The notes beneath the pieces are model-generated. The model was not told the origin of the DNA. It ran no database searches and saw nothing but the letters and a program-made list of their open reading frames with translations. The translations under genes were made by a program, and so were the position numbers. DNA of 64,000 bases from Serripes groenlandicus. Taxonomy: Eukaryota > Mollusca > Bivalvia > Cardiida > Cardiidae. Below, one piece after another: positions 33,953-44,672 of this stretch. Every line of letters starts with the position of its first letter. Within the stretch, counting starts at the first letter, position 1. The DNA is taken from assembly GCA_031761405.1 (NCBI GenBank), contig JASEVX010000006.1:26111097-26175096 (forward strand), written 5' to 3'.

Positions 33953-35546
33953 ACATGCAAACCTTTTGTCTGTAGCTTCAAGGTCAAGGTCACAGTGACA
34001 ACAAAAAGACATCAGTTGAACTTTTCTTGTCCTGACAATAACTTTTTCATCCATAGAGATATTTCAAATAGCTTGGAACAGAAGACGCTGTGTCATATGC
34101 ACAATTTATGTGTTTAGCTTCCAGGTCAAGGTCACAGTGACAGAACATATACTTTACTTGAACCTTTTTTGTTCAGACCATAACTTTACCATGCATATAG
34201 ATATTTTCAAATAACTTCGCGCAAATATGCTCCATATTAAATAACTTGGCAATTTAAAAGAATATAGCATAGATATGAGTAAGTTTCATAACCTCGGGCC
34301 CTGGATCCAGTCTGTTTGCAAAGGCATAAACGCGTTACTATCAAGTAAAGGGTTAAGGCAGATCACTGATTATCAACCTGACATTAGGGATCCTAAAATG
34401 TGGCTGCTTACAACAAATGGTTGCTTAATATCTGTTATCTATTATATGTTTTTAATAAATGAGGCCATCAACACACGATTGACTGTATTGGACTGATATT
34501 TGTTAGATAAAATTGTGATATATTTAATTGACAAAGTAATTATGATTATTCATCAATAGAAATATTCCCTGTTACTTGAATTACTAGCTTTGATTAACTA
34601 TTAACAGAAAGATTTGACAAATCTGTTAATTCTTAATCAAACACCTTCCATTATAGAAAACCTGGTTTCATGGAATTTCCATGTCTTGTTTCTGTTGTAT
34701 TACTAAACTTAAAACGTTCCTCCCCATACAGTTGTTCATTCAGACCATTGTATTCTTTCTATATGTTGACTATACAAGAGAACTTTTTCTTTTAATTTCA
34801 AAGATGCTTAATTTTGATATTAAATATCTTTAAACTCGTTAGAATTATTTGTATTTTTTGTTTATATACTCTCGTCTTTTGTTATCATACTTCTGCTCAA
34901 ATGGGAGGAGAATAGACTTCCCTCTTTCCTTCCAAAGCTTGTGTCACACTTAACTTATAACTAGAGGCATTAACACTTAAGTTAATATCTGTTAATATTT
35001 CAGTATCTATGTTTTTTGTTTATCTAATTGATCTAGTTAGAGCAGATTTAAAATTAAGAAATTTCAGCTTGTATGACACTTTATTGTTGCAGTCAATGTT
35101 AAGCAAACGGTAAACCAAATGGTTTGAAGACTAAACTTTACATACTGAATATAACATAGATCCTAGCATATAAAGTGTATAATCCCTACGTCAAAATGGA
35201 CCCTTTCTGCTCTTGATAACATTTTATTATAGACTATGGTATCCAGGTGAGCAATAAAGGAAACCTTCTTGTTTAAGATAAAGGTACATTTGGCCTTCTT
35301 GTTCAAAATATTTACATCCTGTCCGTGTGCACAGGTTATTTAAATGTATTGAACTGCATCTGCTTCCCTTTAAGTCATGCATTAAAATCATGCGCGGCGT
35401 CTTTGATGCTTAGCATCAAAATTCGTCTTGTATTTTCACTTACTAACATATTGGCAGACGACATATGCTTTCCTTCGAAAACTCGTTTCATTGGTTTCTC
35501 GTGATAACCAAACTAGCTTTTATTGGGACAAAAATAGTTTTCACGT

Positions 35547-35722
35547 TTAATCCTTTTCAACTTGCTGACACTTTTTGAGGCATCTGCAGCCGAGGACTTT
35601 TGTCACAATGTTTTCAACTCCGCTCAATAATAATACTTTTATTTACTGAGCTTTCCCTTATTTGTGACTATATGTTTCTAAAGTCGTCTGCTGCAGATTT
35701 ATCGTAGGCGGGAAAAGGTTAC
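35547..35722 (+). mobile_element. M1 element
   Basis: TTAATCCTTTTCAACTTGC, GGCATCTGCAGCCGAGGAC on the left and AAAGTCGTCTGCTGCAG, GCGGGAAAAGG on the right. The right edge is TTAC. Copy B keeps only the left part (55212-55360). Confidence 0.8.
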
Positions 35723-35885
35723 CAGTGTAAAATAATGATCATGCATTTATGCCAGGGCTAAATCTTAAAGAAGTGTGACCACTGACTGCTGTTTTACAAC
35801 GAGTGTACTGACTACATATAAGATGAGATTTTCTTCCGTTTGAGGACTTTGGCTGACGATCCGATGGACCGCTAAACTTTCACTA

Positions 35886-36013
35886 TACACTTCGACGAAT
35901 TTCTAATTGGCCACCTAGTTTTTATCATATTTTAGGAAAAGCATTCGGAGAAAAATACAAATAACCAAATATAAGTTTAATCTGGGACAACTAATATTTA
36001 TTAGTCGTCCCAG
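35886..36013. repeat. R-type end fragment and 32-base palindrome
   Basis: ACACTTCGACGAATTTCTAATTGGCCACC (35887-35915) is the end of the R repeat alone. The palindrome CTGGGACAACTAATA/TATTAGTCGTCCCAG lies at 35982-36013, just before the next composite repeat. Confidence 0.65.
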
Positions 36014-36041
36014 GTTTAATACAAGACCTCGGGCTGACGGT

Positions 36042-37095
36042 GTCTCGCCCTTCTAAGAAAATCAGATATTAAATGGTATCACTATGCAAAAAGAAAGTAA
36101 AGTTGATAAAATGTGAAAAAGTAAGTGTCTGTCAATGCATTGTTATCAACATGTCATGATAAATAATAAACTCACTACATGTGTATATATCTTAATATAT
36201 TTATTCACACATGAAGTAAAGAGTGATCAATAATACTACATTAAATTGTAAATAAGTGTAAAAACTTACTACGTTACCTAACAAAGGTCAAGTTCTGCAC
36301 AATTATGACCTTGACCCTGAAAATTATGACGTTGACAGATGTATCATAACCAAACAATACATCTGACAATGTTTCAGAAAAATTCAAGCAGGGGTTGCTG
36401 AGATATAAGAAAGGTTAAGTTTTGAGGTTAAGTTACCTAACAAAGGTCAAGTTCTGCACAATTATGACCTTGACCCTGAACATTTTGACGTTGATGGATG
36501 TCCCATGACCAAACAATACATCTGACAAAGTTTCAGAATAATTCCAGCAGGGGTTGCCGAGATATAAGAAAGGGTCAAGTTCTGCACAATTATGACCTTT
36601 ACCCTGAAAATTATGACGTTGACATATGTCCCATGACAAAACAATACATCTGACAAAGTTTCAGAAAAATTCAAGCAGGGGTTGCTGAGATATAAGAAAG
36701 GTTAAGTTTTGAGGTTAAGTTACCTAACAAAGGTCAAGTTCTGCACAATTATGACCTTGACCCTGAAAATTTTGACGTTGACAGATGTCCCATGACCAAA
36801 CAATACATCTGAAAATGTTTCAGAAAAATTCAAGCAGAGGTTGCTGAGATATAAGAAAGGTTAAGTTTTGAGGTTAAGTTACCTAACAAAGGTCAAGTTC
36901 TGCACAATTATGACCTTGACCCTGAAAATGTTGTCGTTGACAGATGTCCCATGACCAAACAATAAAGCTAACAAAGTTTCAGAAAATTTCAAGCAGGGGT
37001 TGCCGAGATATAGCTATTTGTAAAGCGGTCGCCGTCGCCGTCGCCGTCGCCGGAAAAGTGACTGCTATGTCTCACTCCACTATCGTGGGCGAGAC
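36042..37095. repeat. Composite repeat with TGTCTCGCCC/GGGCGAGACA ends and tandem core
   Basis: Ends TGTCTCGCCC (36042-36051) and GGGCGAGACA (37086-37095) are inverted. Five core units of about 140-165 bp begin with TACCTAACAAAGGTCAAG or AAGGGTCAAGTTCTGCAC near 36276, 36431, 36572, 36719 and 36882. Each contains CAATTATGACCTTGACCCTG, CCATGACCAAACAATACATC and CAGGGGTTGC(C/T)GAGATATA. A (GTCGCC)n run closes the core. A diverged relative lies at 43640-44370. Confidence 0.85.
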
Positions 37096-37102
37096 AAAAA
37101 TG

Positions 37103-37576
37103 TATTCCTAATATGTAAAACAAAACATCATTGAAATTTGATCACGGGAACAAACTTATCAGAGAGTTAACATGGACCCCCTTAAAACAAAAGCTCAAAT
37201 CACGTATTACAAAGGTATCGTATGATTGACCACCCATGTTATTGTTATAACGACGCATAACATACCCGTCTGATGGGGATGCCGGCACGAATCATTCCGA
37301 CGGCTTGAGCGCATAAAGACAATCCACGAAAAATACATTCCTACCAAATACGACAACTACCATGCCGTGCACGAGGAACGCGAGCACATAGGCTATTTTC
37401 GGACCTACCGTTCCGCACGAACGATTTTGTACAGGAATACGTGTTTTCTTTCTGTAATCGATAGATTGGTGTGTACAATACAAAAATAACCAGACTTTAG
37501 ATTTATTGATTAAATAAGTCGCAAACTATCATATTTTATATGGTGGCCAATTAGAAATTCGTCGAAGTGTACTTAT
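37103..37576 (-). repeat. R repeat, uninterrupted copy
   Basis: Complement of 16191-16482 joined to 17890-18020. The outer end GGTGGCCAATTAGAAATTCGTCGAAGTGT is at 37541-37571. A 63-codon minus-strand frame with a hydrophobic stretch (VLAFLVHG) runs through it but is broken in the other copies, so no gene is called. Confidence 0.75.
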
Positions 37577-37717
37577 GTATTGGATTTAATTTACGTCTTG
37601 GACCCAACATCTGTGTTTGTCTTGTTATTATGCTACAATCAGTTGTAGTGTCTTCTACACGCATCAGCTGGACTACTTGAATGTACATGGTCTGTAGTAG
37701 TAAAGCATCTGAATAGA

Positions 37718-38130
37718 TTTATTTGGGTTTGACGCCGTTTTCGGCAGTATTTCAGATATATAACTGCTTCAATACAGACGAGCCGTCATGCCAAAAAACC
37801 AACATTATGGCCTCTGCGTAATGTATCGATCCAGATCAGCCTGCGCAGACTGATCCGGGCCGACACATTCCGTCTCAGGGGAATAGAGTAATGATTCATG
37901 AAACAGAAAATCCACAGGAGGCGTAAAGTGTATATCCGGGTAATCCTGCGCGACATGCTTAGGCTGATCCGGGTCGATACTTTACGCAGAGTCCACAATG
38001 TTGGTTTACTTGCTGGACGGCTCATTTGTCCTTGGAACTTAGTGACAACCCAGTTCTCTGCTAGGAAATGTGCTTGAGGCCATAGGGCACATCGTAATAA
38101 CCGTTGCGAGCTGGAATCGATCTTTAAAAC
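37718..38130 (-). mobile_element. SINE split by an M2 insertion
   Basis: The minus-strand SINE tail (ATTTATTTGGGTTTGACGCCG, 37719-37740) and the SINE body (CCCAGTTCTCTGCTAGGAAATG then box-B-like GCTGGAATCGATC, about 38110-38123) are separated by the M2 element at 37780-38025. The same arrangement occurs at 55808-56210, so the nested insertion predates the duplication. Confidence 0.75.
37780..38025. mobile_element. M2 element nested in a SINE
   Basis: GAGCCGTCATGCCAAAAAACC on the left and TTGGTTTACTTGCTGGACGGCTCAT on the right. The interior matches the copy at 31735, including CTGATCCGGGCCGACACATT. Confidence 0.85.
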
Positions 38131-38360
38131 AACATTAACTAACGCTATAGACATATATCACACTGCTAAATGTTCTTTGTCCTTTTCTCATTGACACACA
38201 CCGAGTCTGAAAGCAAACAGGAGCAATCCACGGAACATATGTGTGGCCTGTCACATGTGGATACTACCGATGATTGCTGTGGGATATAATCATAACAACA
38301 AGAGATGTTTGTCAGACAATACGCCCCCTTTTAAGAAATGGTACTTCTGCACATATGCAA

Positions 38361-38565
38361 GTTTGTTTTATTTGGGGTATTACGCCGTTTACATCATGCA
38401 TTCCGTTATGTCATGGCGACAGTTAACGTTTTCATGATCCCTGTGTGAACAAATCAGTACTAGGTTAGGAAATGTGCCTTGCCGAAGGGCACTTCGCCAT
38501 GACTTCCGCGACTGGGGATCGAACGCAAATCCCGGACGCTAACCACTCAGTCACAGTGCATTCCT
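38361..38565 (-). mobile_element. tRNA-derived SINE, 'AAAACCCC tail' type
   Basis: The minus-strand tail lies at 38361-38390 (TTTGTTTTATTTGGGGTATTACGCCG). Box B appears as the complement of GGGGATCGAACG (38514-38525), and the leucine-like head ends in GCTAACCACTCAGTCACAG. Same family as 18095 and 21164, but with both head and box B. Duplicate at 56441. Confidence 0.85.
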
Positions 38566-39289
38566 CAACTGCAAGTAACTAACTACCTACAAACCAAGTT
38601 TAAAATTAACACATTGTTAATTAATTGATTAAAAGGTCGAAGAAAAAACAACCTTAATTTAACTAGTACACATACATGTGAAAAACGGCCTGTCTGAGCA
38701 TGCATTCCAAAGGGTCCAAATTGATACTGCTTTACAGAATTCTTGAAGCGATTTTTCACTAATTGGCTAACGACAAAGTAGTAAATGCCTTACATATGGT
38801 TTTCACAGAGAAACTCTCATACATTGTTACGAAAAGTATGTTAGTTTAAAATGTCTAGGGTCTTCGGATCATACCTTGAAATAAGTTCAGATAATTCAAG
38901 AATGTTTGTCCAGCTTTAAGAAAGGGTTTGGAACCCATAGTAATCTTTCTCTTGTCAAATTACCTTCCCTTTGTCATGTTACGGAACATCATATCATCTG
39001 CCTTCAAAATAATATCTTTGGTGCATCATGTGACAAGTAATATATTAATTGAGTAATTGGAGTGCAATGCCCTATTTTTTATATAGTTTACAGCCATGCC
39101 ACTTACTGTGTTTCATGTATATCTTACACCAGAATTGAACACAATACCAGGTACGATACCCAGCCGCACCATATGGATGCCTGTTGCTGTTGATAACATG
39201 TATATAAAACTGAAAATATATAAAGGTAGCCTGTTGATTATCTGATGTCAAAATAGGGTAATTCTCTATAAACTAAAGTATAACAAGAG
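38566..39289. other. Unrecognised part of the segmental duplication
   Basis: Matches 56642-57199 up to 39175 with small indels, but no gene or element was recognised in it. Confidence 0.5.
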
Positions 39290-40150
39290 ATGTTTGTCAA
39301 ACATTATGCCCATTGTGATGATGACTGATATTTGCAGATATTATGTATCCTCCAGGTTATGCACTGTTATCACTCAGACAAGCTTAAAAAAAAAAGGTTT
39401 TTGTGTTCAAGGTCACTGTGACCTCGACCTTTGACCAAATGACATCAGAATAGATAGGGTTCATCTACTGGGCAGGCCTAACCTCCAAGTCAACTTAGAA
39501 TACCATAGGTCCAGGCATTGTTGAGTTATCACTCGGACAAGCTTAAAAAGGATTTTTGTGTTCAAGGTCACTGTGACCTTGACCTTTGACCCAATGACCT
39601 AAAAAAAAATAGGGTTCATCTACTGGTCAGGCCCAACCTCCAAGTCAACTTTGAGGACCAAAGGTTCAGGCATTATTGAGTTATCACTCGGACAAGCTTA
39701 AAAAGGGCTTTTGTGTTCAAGGTCACTGTGACTTTGACCTTTGACCCAATGACCTCAAAATAAATAGGGTTCATCTACTGGTCAGGCCCAACCTCCACGT
39801 CAACTTTGAGGACCATAGGTCCAGGCATTGTTGAGTTATCACTTGGACAAGCTTAAAAAAGGTTTGTGTGTTCAAGGTCACTGTGACCTTGACCTTTTAC
39901 CCAATGACCTCAAAATAAATAGGGTTTGTCTACTGGTCAGGCCAAACCTCCAAGTCAAGTTTGAGGACCATAGGTCCAGGCATTGTTGAGTTATCACTCG
40001 GACAAGCTTAAAAAGGTTTTTTGTGTTCATTGTTGAGTTATCACTCGGGCAAGCTTTGGTCTACAGACGGACCGACGGACCGAAAGACCGACCGACCGAC
40101 CGACAGACATGTGCAAAGCAATATAACCCTCTTCTTCGAAGGGGGCATAA
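39290..40150. repeat. Tandem array, unit about 155 bp, with nuclear-receptor-like motifs
   Basis: Four full units and partial ends carry TTCAAGGTCACTGTGACCTTG, AATAGGGTTCATCTACTGG, CCAACCTCCAAGTCAA, ACCATAGGTCCAGGCATTG and GAGTTATCACTCGGACAAGCTT. AGGTCACTGTGACCT occurs at 39410-39424, 39565-39579 and 39875-39889, with one mismatch at 39720-39734. TGACCTTTGACC occurs at 39580-39591 and 39735-39746. The array ends with (CCGA)n and a small hairpin CCTCTTCTTCGAAGGGGG (40128-40145). A similar end is at 43425. Confidence 0.88.
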
Positions 40151-40154
40151 TTAT

Positions 40155-40269
40155 TGAATCGAGTTGAAAACATTTTGATACAAAGTGAAAATGCTCATGA
40201 TTTCAACATATGTTTTCAAGATTCAAAGTCAGCTGCAGATGAGTCACATTATATGTGGGAAAGGGTTAA
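40155..40269. mobile_element. M1 fragment, right half
   Basis: GAGTTGAAAACATTTTGATAC followed by TCAAAGTCAGCTGCAGATG and TATGTGGGAAAGGGTTAA. A left-end-like scrap (GTTCCCACATACAATTGATC, CAGACAACTTTGAG) lies at about 40510-40550. Confidence 0.65.
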
Positions 40270-40550
40270 CCCTAAGTTTATTTGTTAAGTAAGCCAAATT
40301 TCAGTCATGGAATGCCACTTAGCTATTTTAATATATATCAACATTGTACAGGCACTTTAGCAAAATTTAATTAATACGCAAGTCCTTGTCTAACAAACAC
40401 ACACACACATGCACGGCTCTTACCAAATACAGACACACAATCAGGTAAATCTCTTAACAGTCCAGTCACACTGGTGCCTAGCCGCAGATAACACTTCTAT
40501 CGACTTGAACCAGTTCCCACATACAATTGATCTGCACCAGACAACTTTGA

Positions 40551-42448
40551 GATCATTGTCCGAGTTCCTGTCGGTGCACTACCAATTCTCAATTGACAAT
40601 AGTTTTAGTACTCTTGGTTGTTTGGATAGTACTACGTACGAAGCTCCGGCGTTCAGTTGTTCTAAGTCTGTCTGTGTTGTTGAATGACTTTTAACAAATA
40701 ACAACAACAAACTTGCATCACAATCGAAGTATGCCTTGTTATAAAAGTAAATTGAATTTAACGAATGATCATATTTGTTATAATTTTCTTTTATTTAAAT
40801 TCAGGTAAGCAACATTCTGCTTTAATTTGTTATAATCAAACAACACTTGGTTCATCAGTGGGGGAAGACATGACAGTTGGGATAAATAGATAACAACATA
40901 TTCAGGTGTGTTTTTGTCAAATAAAACATTCAGATCTGCAATATTCTGCATTCATGACAGATGGGGTAACTAGATAACGACACACGTCGATGTGTCATGC
41001 AATACCAAACCGACCTACAGAGGTTTTCAATCAATACCGATTTCATTTATATTTCATACTTAAGTTGGCTTTTAACATTTCTTTCAAACTTTCTCTCAGG
41101 AAGAATGTAAAATTGCATGGACAAGGGCGATCCTGACCAGACCGAACAAATGCATAAGCTTATCCAAATTCATGAAGATGATATTACCATATATAAATAA
41201 TATAGCATAACTCAACATTAATGTCCTATGTCATGTACCATGTAACATCCTGATTTGGATGCAGAATAAATAACAACCACCAGGCAGATCTTTCATTATG
41301 TTGGCACCATGTAAATAGTGTACACCACACCCGCTGCATGGCGGCATTACATTGTATTGCAAAGAAGAAGAAAAAAAAACTTTACATTTACAGACAGTCA
41401 GTTGCCTAGAATAAATAATGGGTTGAATATTGCTAGAAAAAACTCATAGTAAAAACTACATGTTATCACCGTATTAACAGAAGTATCGTTGAAAGTACAA
41501 GTATGCAACATGAATCACAGGATACAGCATAAACCTTACAACTGGTCAAGATCCTTTCATCAAACTGCGTTTACCCCATGGTTTAAAACAATCATTTGTC
41601 CACGGTCTCAATCCATGTCAAAATCTACGTAAACTTCTCGAAAGCATTGATGACTATATCTCCAAAGGTTGAAATTAAGACCATACTGGGATACGCGGAT
41701 TGATCTAGATCTACACTGGTTCAATATGCAACGAACGTTGCTTTTTTTATCTGCTCAAATAATTGAAAATCGAAACTGAAAATGTGTTAAATTGGCTTCT
41801 AATGTATTGCACCGTATGTATTTTCCAATCATGTATATATATGTAAGTCTTAATAATGAAAATTGAAACTAATTGTTTATAGCTTTCACGAATGAAACAC
41901 GCATCTTAAACAGATTATACATATTATATATCTTCTATTATAAATGCAGATTGATGTAGTTCATGTAGAATGAAACAAACATATTTCCAGGTCAGCCTCC
42001 TGCAAGTGAAATTTTTCTTACAAATCACGTAAGCCATAACGCAATATAGTACTAACAGCACTGTTTATTAACTGGGGTCGGTATGTTGTGTATATAATAA
42101 TAGATTGAGCTGTTTTCTACTGTCTAGGATGTTTTCGACAAGTGTAGATTAAGATCTACCAGCACATACATCACACATGAGCCAGTTGTATACTGTTTGT
42201 CCGAAGTATAACAAAGGGTTCTACCTATACACCTAGATGCGGATTAAATTGTATATATTTGCACGCTGATCTGTTTCTTCAACGCTCGAAAATGCATGAC
42301 GGTTTGTTTTCGTTAAGCAACGCTCAGTTTAATACATCTATTATTGAATAATAATGACACAAAACAATATGTTTTGTATCCGCAATTTCAACCGATTCAC
42401 ACGGTTTTATTCATAGACTTTTGTTTTTCTATGACTATAATTTCAACA
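40551..42448. other. No recognised feature
   Basis: About 1.9 kb of AT-rich sequence. A frame near 40610-40687 ends in CSKSVCVVE and superficially recalls the cysteine exons, but the flanks include M1 scraps and no matching splice structure; not called. Confidence 0.4.
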
Positions 42449-42457
42449 CCTTATTGA

Positions 42458-43192
42458 TGGGACTACTATTTGCCTGGACCGAGATCTGACGGGACCGGTA
42501 CTGGCCGGGACCGTACTGGCCGGGACCTAATGCTATGGTGATGCAGTTTAGGTAGGCAGTATTATTGATGTCATCTTGATTGTTATTTCAGCTAGCTATT
42601 TTACGAGCAGATGTCTTCGTAATTGGAAAACAGGGATGTAAATAGTTAGTTATATCTACTATACAGGAACACGCAACTTAAAATAATTATTTTAAATTAG
42701 TTATTTTTATTCCCCCCTTTCAATTGAAGTATTAATAAACAATTTCTTATCTTATCATACACGCACTGTCAGACACGATTGTCACATGGATACCAATTAG
42801 AGCATTTCATTAAACGAGGGTTTGACATGCAATCCATCTAAAGGTTAAAGCTGTGAGTCTTATAGCCAATTTACTCTTTTACTTTAACTGTAGATGTATT
42901 TAAATATTTTTGATAATTCACCATACATATATACGAAATGAATTTCCCTTTCTTTATGTCGAATATTACAAATTTAAAAAAAATAGATTACCTATTTCAA
43001 TTTCATGTACTCAGTGACAAAATAAAAAGGCGAAATAAGAAGTTTTAGTTTATATAAGTAACCAAATGACGGAGATAATTTCCATAGTGGAAACCGACCA
43101 CTACTATATTACGCGATCCCGGCAATTATGACAGACCGCGCTGAACTATTCACTACTAGGAACCTGTAGGTCCCGGCAAATAGTAGTCCCCC
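42458..43192. mobile_element. TIR element with 9-bp target duplication (Mutator- or hAT-like)
   Basis: GGGACTACTATTTGCC(T)GGACC at 42459-42480 is inverted at 43169-43190 with one mismatch. The element is flanked by identical CCTTATTGA at 42449-42457 and 43193-43201. Subterminal repeats GGCCGGGACC(GTACT) follow the left end. Nine-base duplications suit Mutator-like elements; if the first C is chance, eight bases would suit hAT. No transposase frame is inside, so it is non-autonomous. Confidence 0.85.
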
Positions 43193-43424
43193 CCTTATTG
43201 AGGGCTATATATTATTCAATTTACTTTTCGCACATGTAGATAAACTTTTTTCATACAGTCTTGTATAACAAAATATATTAAGTATGTATTTAAATTGAAA
43301 CTCTGTAAATTAACATGCAATTGTAAGACCTTTATGATATGCACATCACCTCTTGGTATAGAAGCTTCACTTAAAATGTTATTGAATGCCACTCAGTTGT
43401 TTGTAAGAAATAAGCCGGACAAAA

Positions 43425-43515
43425 TATGGCTTCCGACCGACCGACCGACAGCCCGACAGCCCGACAGCCCGACACAGTGATCCCTATATACTCCCTCTTC
43501 TTCGAAGGGGATATA
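43425..43515. repeat. (CCGA)n / (CAGCCCGA)n end of a composite repeat
   Basis: CCGACCGACCGACAG then CCCGACAG repeats, followed by the hairpin-like CCCTCTTCTTCGAAGGGG (43493-43510). It is the same terminal signature as 40060-40150, with the body missing. Confidence 0.7.
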
Positions 43516-43639
43516 ATAAATATTGATATACAAATATATCTGTTTACTAATCTTACACGCTCGTGTTGGTTAATTTGAAAATAATAATAAATTCTTCCAA
43601 TAAATGGGGCAGATTAACCGGCTTGTAACAGTATTATTA

Positions 43640-44370
43640 TATGTTTTTGCCCTGATCTCAATGACCAAGTTTAGATACTTGACTGAGATGTGTTAAGACA
43701 AAAGTTCTGATGATTTGTCGCAAAGATTTGAAGATAAATGTGGCCTCTAGAGTGTTAATAAAGTTAATATAAAGTTTGACCTAGTGACCTAGTTGTTTAC
43801 CCGTATGACCCAGTTTCGATTTTGAGATTCGATAGAGACAAATGTTCTGATTAATTTTCTTGAAGATTGGTTGAAAAAAATACCTTATAAAATATGTTAT
43901 TCTAACATTTGACCAAGTGATCTAGTTTTTGACCCCAATTGACCCAGTTTTGAAATTGACATATTTTTGATGGAGACAAATGTTCTGATAGACTTTCATG
44001 AAGATTGGATGAAACTGTCGCCGCTAGAGTCAATGTAAACCAATGTTAAGTTACATAATCAAGCTCCATGACCCAGTTTTGAACATAACCACAATTGGAT
44101 TGAGACCAATTTTCTGAAGAAAGAAATCATAAAGGATGGATGAAAAACCGTCCTCTGCAGTCAATGTTATACAATGTTAAGTTACCTAACCAATACTAAG
44201 TTCTAACCAACGATGACATTGTCCTTAGTAAATTTGCAGTTGAATAATGTCCTATGACCCAACAATACACTTGACAAAGTTTCAGATAAATTCGACCAGG
44301 GAATGCTCATCAATAGAGAATTGAAAATTGACTGTTGTGTCCCACTCCACATTCGTAGGCGATACAAAAA
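43640..44370. repeat. Composite repeat related to 36042-37095
   Basis: Three loose units carry TGACC(T/C)AGTTTT(T/G)GA, GAGACAAATGTTCTGAT and TGAAGATTGGATGAAA. Near the right end, TTACCTAACCAATAC, ATGACCCAACAATACAC and GTCCCACTCCACATTCGTAGGCG match the core and terminus of the 36 kb element. Confidence 0.7.
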
Positions 44371-44554
44371 GAGCTTCAGCTGTGTACTTAATGGCATATG
44401 TAAGCAAATGTTCGATTACTATTTTAAAGCTATTAAAGCCACTTCTCTCTTTTCCAATTCCACTATATTAGTTTAAACAATATTCTAATTATTTACATAG
44501 ACATCTTGTTACATTTCAAAATAATCATGATTAAGCAGAAAGATAATGAGGCAA

Positions 44555-44672
44555 ACTCTCTCCTTTCAACTCTATTCACGAACTATACTTTCATTTATAC
44601 AGAATGTCAATATGTTTCAGCCGAAATGTTTTCAAAGTCGTCTGTTGCAGATTTGATGTATGCTGGAAATGG
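44555..44672. mobile_element. M1 fragment, right half
   Basis: CAACTCTATTCACGAAC then TTTTCAAAGTCGTCTGTTGCAG and GATGTATGCTGGAAATGG. It lies about 55 bp left of the H2 element. Confidence 0.65.

Larger units (their letters stand above)
33549..34665. repeat. Composite repeat with AACCAGGTTT/AAACCTGGTTT ends
   Basis: The left end AACCAGGTTTTTCGAAGG has its own inverted AAAATCTGGTT, then comes (GGGC)n. Core units carry TTCTTGTCCGGACCATAAC, AAGGTCAAGGTCACAGTGA and ATGCATAGAGATATTT near 33650, 33725, 34020 and 34165. The right end near 34655 reads AGAAAACCTGGTTTC. Nested in H1. Confidence 0.7.
33151..35430 (+). mobile_element. H1: Helitron-like non-autonomous element
   Basis: The left end TTGACGCCGCG forms a hairpin with CGCGGCGTCA (33168-33177). 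The same antisense arm CGCGGCGTC recurs at 35393-35401, directly before a 19-base hairpin TTTGATGCTTAGCATCAAA (35402-35420) and the end ATTCGTCTTG (35421-35430). An arm at the extreme 5' end matched by one subterminal at the 3' end, beside a short 3' hairpin and without target duplication, is the layout of Helitron2/Helentron-type elements. The duplicate region joins the two flanks directly at 55095/55096. No helicase or Rep gene is inside. Contents include a composite repeat with a SINE. The host flank CTATCCCAT also pairs with ATGGGATAG at 33179-33187, so the left edge may lie some bases further out. Confidence 0.72.
31233..39175 (+). repeat. Segmental duplication, copy A
   Basis: Direct copy of 52293-57199. 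Matching blocks are 31233-31410/52293-52495, 31530-32060/53975-54450, 32549-33150/54483-55095, 35431-35690/55096-55360 and 37288-39175/55365-57199. Copy A has extra M1 and M3 MITEs (32073-32552) and the Helitron-like element (33151-35430). Copy B lacks about 1.6 kb (35690-37287) and has inserted inverted-repeat DNA (52496-53970). Confidence 0.88.

Noticed and set aside
36270..37020. CRISPR-like array
   Set aside because: Units are 140-165 bp with no short repeat/unique spacer alternation, and the genome is animal. The other tandem arrays fail for the same reason.
37292..37483. 63-codon minus-strand frame with a hydrophobic stretch in the R repeat
   Set aside because: The frame is broken in the other two copies of the repeat, and the repeat has no coding context.
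40409..40687. 92-codon frame ending in a cysteine pattern (CSKSVCVVE) that recalls the peptide exons
   Set aside because: Part of the frame is an M1 scrap (40510-40550), the spacing lacks the final C-x-C, and no matching splice sites or signal exon were found.
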